Below are positions 60,686-64,000 of a stretch of 64,000 nucleotides of DNA, in pieces. The position numbers and the translations under genes were made by a program. The notes under the pieces are model-generated. The model was not told where the DNA came from. It searched no databases and was given only the letters and a program-made list of their open reading frames with translations. The stretch is taken from NCBI GenBank assembly GCA_946478845.1, contig CAMLDI010000015.1, positions 1-64,000 of the forward strand. Reading direction: 5' to 3'. The stretch is from an uncultured Paenibacillaceae bacterium (GTDB taxonomy: Bacteria > Bacillota > Bacilli > Aneurinibacillales > Aneurinibacillaceae). The stretch's first letter is position 1. The number at the start of each line of letters is the position of its first letter.

Positions 60686-61552
60686 CTATCTGGCATCGGG
60701 ATCTTCCCTTGGATCCAGTAAAGAATCACAGTTTCTCCCCCGGGGGAAAGGAATCATTTGTTTGTAAGGAGGAGGCAATAAATTGGCATGTCGGTTTTCC
60801 GTAATGGTGTAATCTAGTTTTACCTGATTCCCATCATGGTCCTGGATTAGTTTATCGACAACCATTTGCCCGATTTGACGGCCTAGTTTTAACCCTTCTG
60901 TTAAATCAATGGGATAATGGACACCAGCATAAAGGCGGGAGAGGGAACATTCTTCTGCAAGCTCGTGGAGCCGGTCAGCTTCAGGAGGAAAGAAATAGCG
61001 AAGGATTACTTCGGAACAACCTGCGACTGTTGAGTGGCCAGCAGGATAACTGGGATGTTTGGGAGTGCAGCAGATGGTGGCTAATTTTTGGTCCAATTGA
61101 TTGGGGCGTGGCACTTCCCAGAGATATTTTAAATGCCAGGTGACAATAAGTGCATCGTGGATACCAGAGTGTACTGCCCCAAGAATTCGGGTTGCCCTAA
61201 GTGCAGACATCTTATAGGTATCAATGAGCCGATCAATGATCGGGGTAAACTGTTTTGTAGGAGGGCCGGCGTTCCAATATTCTGCAATGGTGATTTGTTT
61301 TTTTGATAGATTTTTTAATGTGTTTTTTACTTGTTCCAGTTGGTCTTTTTGAAAATCAATGGTGTCTGGATGGCGTACATCCCAGATAATTTTTTGCCCT
61401 TGAGGATCTAAAAATGTACCTTTTTCATCTGAGCTTAAGTAAAAGGTGGGCCATGTCCCACCGCTGGATTCTTCCGGAAAAGGGACCTGATTTTCTCCGG
61501 TATAAGGGAGTTGGGACCACTTCCGGGGACGGGGTTCATTGGGATTTATCAA
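60686..61552 (-). CDS. Vanadium haloperoxidase / PAP2-type phosphatase
   Basis: A 288-residue protein with the full PAP2/vanadate-binding signature: K-x6-RP in KYLWEVPRP, PAGH (PSGH-like) in HPSYPAGHS, and SR-x5-H-x3-D in SRLYAGVHYPID. Vanadium-dependent haloperoxidases and acid phosphatases share this site; the sequence cannot tell which reaction occurs. There are no transmembrane helices and no signal peptide. The TTG start overlaps the end of the sulfotransferase gene by 4 nt (AGGTGAT 7 nt before it), so the two are coupled. Confidence 0.8.
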   Translation of the reverse strand: MINPNEPRPRKWSQLPYTGENQVPFPEESSGGTWPTFYLSSDEKGTFLDPQGQKIIWDVRHPDTIDFQKDQLEQVKNTLKNLSKKQITIAEYWNAGPPTKQFTPIIDRLIDTYKMSALRATRILGAVHSGIHDALIVTWHLKYLWEVPRPNQLDQKLATICCTPKHPSYPAGHSTVAGCSEVILRYFFPPEADRLHELAEECSLSRLYAGVHYPIDLTEGLKLGRQIGQMVVDKLIQDHDGNQVKLDYTITENRHANLLPPPYKQMIPFPRGRNCDSLLDPREDPDAR

Positions 61553-62352
61553 TTTTTATCACCTGTCTCCTTTGTAATAAATTCCTTCAATTCCTGTGTA
61601 TCCTTTTCATCTAACTGTTGGATTTTTGCCTCAAATCTCTTTTTGGCCCACTGGTATAATTGGATATCCAATTGATTCTTTTCCATAATTAGATCAATGA
61701 CATGGTTTGGAATCTGGGTTTGAGTTGGGCGGTTTATGCCTACGTTTTGTTTGGTATAAGAAATATCCCTCCAGGAAAAAGCTTTTTTTAACATAAATAG
61801 GGTTTCGTCAAACATTTCGGTGATGCCAACCACTGAAAAGTATTTTTCCATGTGTTCTTTGGCTTTCTCAAGGCTTGGAGGTTGTTGTGGGGGGTAAGGA
61901 GTATTAGGAAAATGAATAATCATTCCTCCTTTATCTAGAAAAGGAAAGTCTGCGGATAAATCTGCTGTCTGGGAATTATAAAATAATGAGGGGATATATG
62001 GAATTTCTTTAGATAAAAAAAATTCTTCTAAACTCATATTTATTAGTTTACTCTGGTGAACATGGCCAACGGTTTTAAGAAAATAATAGAAGGAAATCAC
62101 CCGTTCCACCGGATCACGTAATAAGGTGAAAAAGGTATAGGGTGTGGCAAGATAGTGCCGAACTCCTAAATTATAATGGCCGTAGATCATTTTAACGTTG
62201 GGGTTGTGTGAGACTTGTTTTAGGAAGATTTCTGTTTGCAATGGATCTTTGAAATAACAGTCTGCTATTTCACCATTTTGATACTGCTTATTGATGATTT
62301 GCAATAAAGTAGTGCCCGCTGTTTTTGGGATGTGCAAAAAAAGAATTTTCAT
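61549..62352 (-). CDS. Sulfotransferase family 2-like protein
   Basis: A 267-residue PAPS-dependent sulfotransferase-like protein. The 5'-phosphosulfate loop is HIPKTAGTTL (residues 7-16), and the 3'-phosphate motif is LRDPVERVISFYYFL (about 78-92). Such enzymes transfer sulfate to carbohydrate or small acceptors; the acceptor is unknown. It is first in a two-gene minus-strand unit with the haloperoxidase-like gene. Bacterial members are often linked to surface glycans. Confidence 0.8.
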   Translation of the reverse strand: MKILFLHIPKTAGTTLLQIINKQYQNGEIADCYFKDPLQTEIFLKQVSHNPNVKMIYGHYNLGVRHYLATPYTFFTLLRDPVERVISFYYFLKTVGHVHQSKLINMSLEEFFLSKEIPYIPSLFYNSQTADLSADFPFLDKGGMIIHFPNTPYPPQQPPSLEKAKEHMEKYFSVVGITEMFDETLFMLKKAFSWRDISYTKQNVGINRPTQTQIPNHVIDLIMEKNQLDIQLYQWAKKRFEAKIQQLDEKDTQELKEFITKETGDKN

Positions 62353-62492
62353 AGGGTACTCCTATATTGATTTAATTCTTGTTTTTCTCTGGGATTCAAC
62401 TGTTGTTTTTTTCTCCTATCAAAAAGAAACTCCTTATACTATACGTTGAATTTTTGAATATGACACGGATGAAAGACATGATTGGTATTAAA

Positions 62493-62527
62493 AAGAGCCT
62501 GTATTCTCATTGAGATTACAGGCTCTT
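62493..62527 (-). terminator. Terminator of the Mop-domain gene
   Basis: The stem AAGAGCCTGTA / TACAGGCTCTT closes a 13-nt loop, 14 nt after the minus-strand Mop gene. A-rich sequence on the left gives a T-run on the minus strand. Confidence 0.75.
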
Positions 62528-62540
62528 CTTACTTTCTGTT

Positions 62541-62963
62541 CTATTTCATCACTAAAACGTTGGTGGCTTTAATTAAAGCGACAACCTGGTCGCCTGTTTG
62601 GAGGGCTAAATCTTCAACAGAATCATTATCAATAATTGCAATTAATAGATTTCCTTTATACTCAAGGGTAATTTTGGAAACAATTTGGCCTCTTTGAATG
62701 TTTTGAATGGTTGCTGGAATTTTGTTGCGCCCACTGACTTTAGCCTTTTCGTCTTTTAAAATCATGACTGAAGTGGCTTTAATTAAAACTGACAAGGAAT
62801 CCCCCTTTTGAAGGCTTAATTCTTCAATGGAATCCTTTGTGATAATGGATGTTAAGGAAAGACCGTCTACATCGAGAACAACTTTGCTCATAATGAGACC
62901 TTGTTCAATGGATTGAACGATTCCTTGTAATTGATTGCGGGCACTAACGGCTGTGGCTAACAT
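62541..62963 (-). CDS. Double Mop/TOBE molybdate-binding protein (molbindin-like)
   Basis: A 140-residue protein made of two Mop repeats (residues 1-69 and 75-140; each starts with SARNQLQGIVQSIEQG / SGRNKIPATIQNIQRG and ends with LIKATSVMI / LIKATNVLV). Such di-Mop proteins bind molybdate or tungstate and store it or sense it. It has no DNA-binding domain, unlike ModE. It suggests molybdenum enzymes in the host. AGGAGATG lies before its ATG on the minus strand. Confidence 0.9.
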   Translation of the reverse strand: MLATAVSARNQLQGIVQSIEQGLIMSKVVLDVDGLSLTSIITKDSIEELSLQKGDSLSVLIKATSVMILKDEKAKVSGRNKIPATIQNIQRGQIVSKITLEYKGNLLIAIIDNDSVEDLALQTGDQVVALIKATNVLVMK

Positions 62964-63204
62964 ACGAAATCATCTCCTTAAGTTTAAAAAAACAGGGTTC
63001 CCAGTTCCTGTATGTAATAAATTATAACATTATAAAAGTGATATGGAACATTTTTCAATATATTTTCACATTTTTTCCTAATTAATTAACAAATATAGGA
63101 TATAATTAAATTATGTTAGATTATATAACGAAGTTAGGTAAATAATGTTGCGATATTACTATAATATTTTTACATACATATGCTAAAGTCAAAGGAGAAG
63201 GAAG

Positions 63205-63570
63205 ATGAGGAATCAAGGGGTAGCAGGATTAATTGATGCATTATATGAGTGGAATCAATCAGCCAGAAGTGACCATGAAAATCACTTTAAATTGCTGTTG
63301 CAATTTTTAGATTGTAATACAGGGTATAAAGATACAATGTTACGCAGTATGGATGTCAATATTGAAGGATATTTATATATATTAGAGGAACAGATTGTTG
63401 ATTTAATTTCTCAGAAAAAGATTGATGAGAAATATTTAGTAGATTCTCTTACACAATGGGTGAGCCGTTATTTTGAAAATCGAGCCAGGGTGTTTACTGA
63501 TGAGGATTATGCCCTGGAGGATTATGATTTATGGAAGAAGATTGTCAAGAAACACCAACTGGTAAGTTGA
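63205..63570 (+). CDS. Helical hypothetical protein
   Basis: A 121-residue acidic helical protein (LIDALYEWNQSARSDHENHFKLLLQFLDC...). No family is recognised. AAAGGAGAAGGAAG precedes the ATG. It is divergent from the Mop gene with about 240 bp of very AT-rich sequence between them, which holds possible promoter elements (TATAAT-like at 63100 and 63160). The TetR gene follows 79 nt later. Confidence 0.6.
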   Translation: MRNQGVAGLIDALYEWNQSARSDHENHFKLLLQFLDCNTGYKDTMLRSMDVNIEGYLYILEEQIVDLISQKKIDEKYLVDSLTQWVSRYFENRARVFTDEDYALEDYDLWKKIVKKHQLVS

Positions 63571-63648
63571 AAAACCCTTTTTGACGAATGGCCTCTATCT
63601 AACGTAAAATACTCTTACAAAAGGCTTGCTAAAAGAAGAGGGTTATGT

Positions 63649-64000
63649 ATGGGACGAAAAAGGGTTATCGAAATGCAAGAGTTAATGAAGGCAACAGAAG
63701 AACTTTTGTTAGAGCATGGCTATCACGCTTTTCATTTTAAGATGTTGGCTGATAGATTAGATGTGGCTAGGACAACCATCTATGAATACTACCCTAACAA
63801 AGAAGAGTTAATCACTGGGTACATGTTAAATCTCATGGATCGGATTAGTTCCGCGTGTAATGCATTGCCTCGGGAAGAAACCTCCCTGGAGAAGTTAAAA
63901 GGCATTTTGAGAATCTTTGTAAAATATGGCCAGATTCATAAAATTATTATGATTATCCCTCAGGTGAATGGGGATGCCTCCCAGAAAACGAGAGATTCCT
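63649..64000 (+). CDS. TetR-family regulator, cut by the window edge
   Basis: The first 117 residues of a TetR-type repressor. The N-terminal HTH is clear: MQELMKATEELLLEHGYHAF, then LADRLDVARTTIYEYYPNKEELI. The ligand-binding domain continues beyond the window. ATG 63649 has GAGGG nearby; another ATG at 63645 is in a different frame. Its target cannot be stated. Confidence 0.85.
   Translation, partial: MGRKRVIEMQELMKATEELLLEHGYHAFHFKMLADRLDVARTTIYEYYPNKEELITGYMLNLMDRISSACNALPREETSLEKLKGILRIFVKYGQIHKIIMIIPQVNGDASQKTRDS

Overview
The window looks like chromosome from an endospore-forming member of the Bacillota, most likely Bacillales. Shine-Dalgarno sites are strong (GGAGG type), TTG and GTG starts are common, the DNA is low to moderate in GC, and there is a LysM-GH18 spore cortex-lytic type enzyme at 54.9-56.2 kb. 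The window cannot name the genus. No rRNA, tRNA or CRISPR array was seen.

Region 1 (about 0.9-38.8 kb) is one dense anti-phage and anti-plasmid island, nearly all on the + strand. In order it holds: a complete Wadjet operon in the order jetD-jetA-jetB-jetC; a four-gene type III restriction-modification-like operon carrying an extra PLD-SNF2 helicase and a DUF4391 protein; a convergent sce7726 / beta-family pair; a three-gene operon of two UvrD-type helicases flanking an AddB-like protein that keeps the Fe-S cysteines but shows no nuclease motif (the best candidate here for an undescribed system); a 1435-residue helicase with a C-terminal Vsr-type nuclease; several small unknown and membrane genes; an McrBC pair; and two tandem AbrB/PIN toxin-antitoxin pairs. 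By eye, base composition is mosaic: the Wadjet, type III and helicase-Vsr genes are AT-rich, while the UvrD/AddB-like and mcrC genes resemble the metabolic genes further on. This suggests stepwise assembly.

Region 2 (38.8-51.8 kb) is metabolic and housekeeping. A CoA-disulfide reductase/rhodanese gene has a CsoR/CstR-like operator upstream. A CBS-PAS-PAS sigma-54 activator gene is followed by phased upstream repeats, a clear -24/-12 promoter and a five-gene acyl-CoA degradation operon (acyl-CoA dehydrogenase, SDR, SCP2-type thiolase, its OB-fold/zinc partner, acyl-CoA ligase). That operon has no enoyl-CoA hydratase. An AraC/GyrI-type regulator and a lipoprotein follow.

Region 3 (51.8-64 kb) holds a decayed TnpB-type element with a possible omega-RNA end, a DUF2200 gene, a D-cysteine desulfhydrase-like gene, the LysM-GH18 gene, an unknown secreted protein, a WYL regulator divergent from a macro-domain gene that precedes a vWA gene with a structured spacer between them, a DinB-like protein, a translationally coupled sulfotransferase / vanadium-haloperoxidase-like pair, a double-Mop molybdate-binding protein, and the start of a TetR regulator cut by the window edge.
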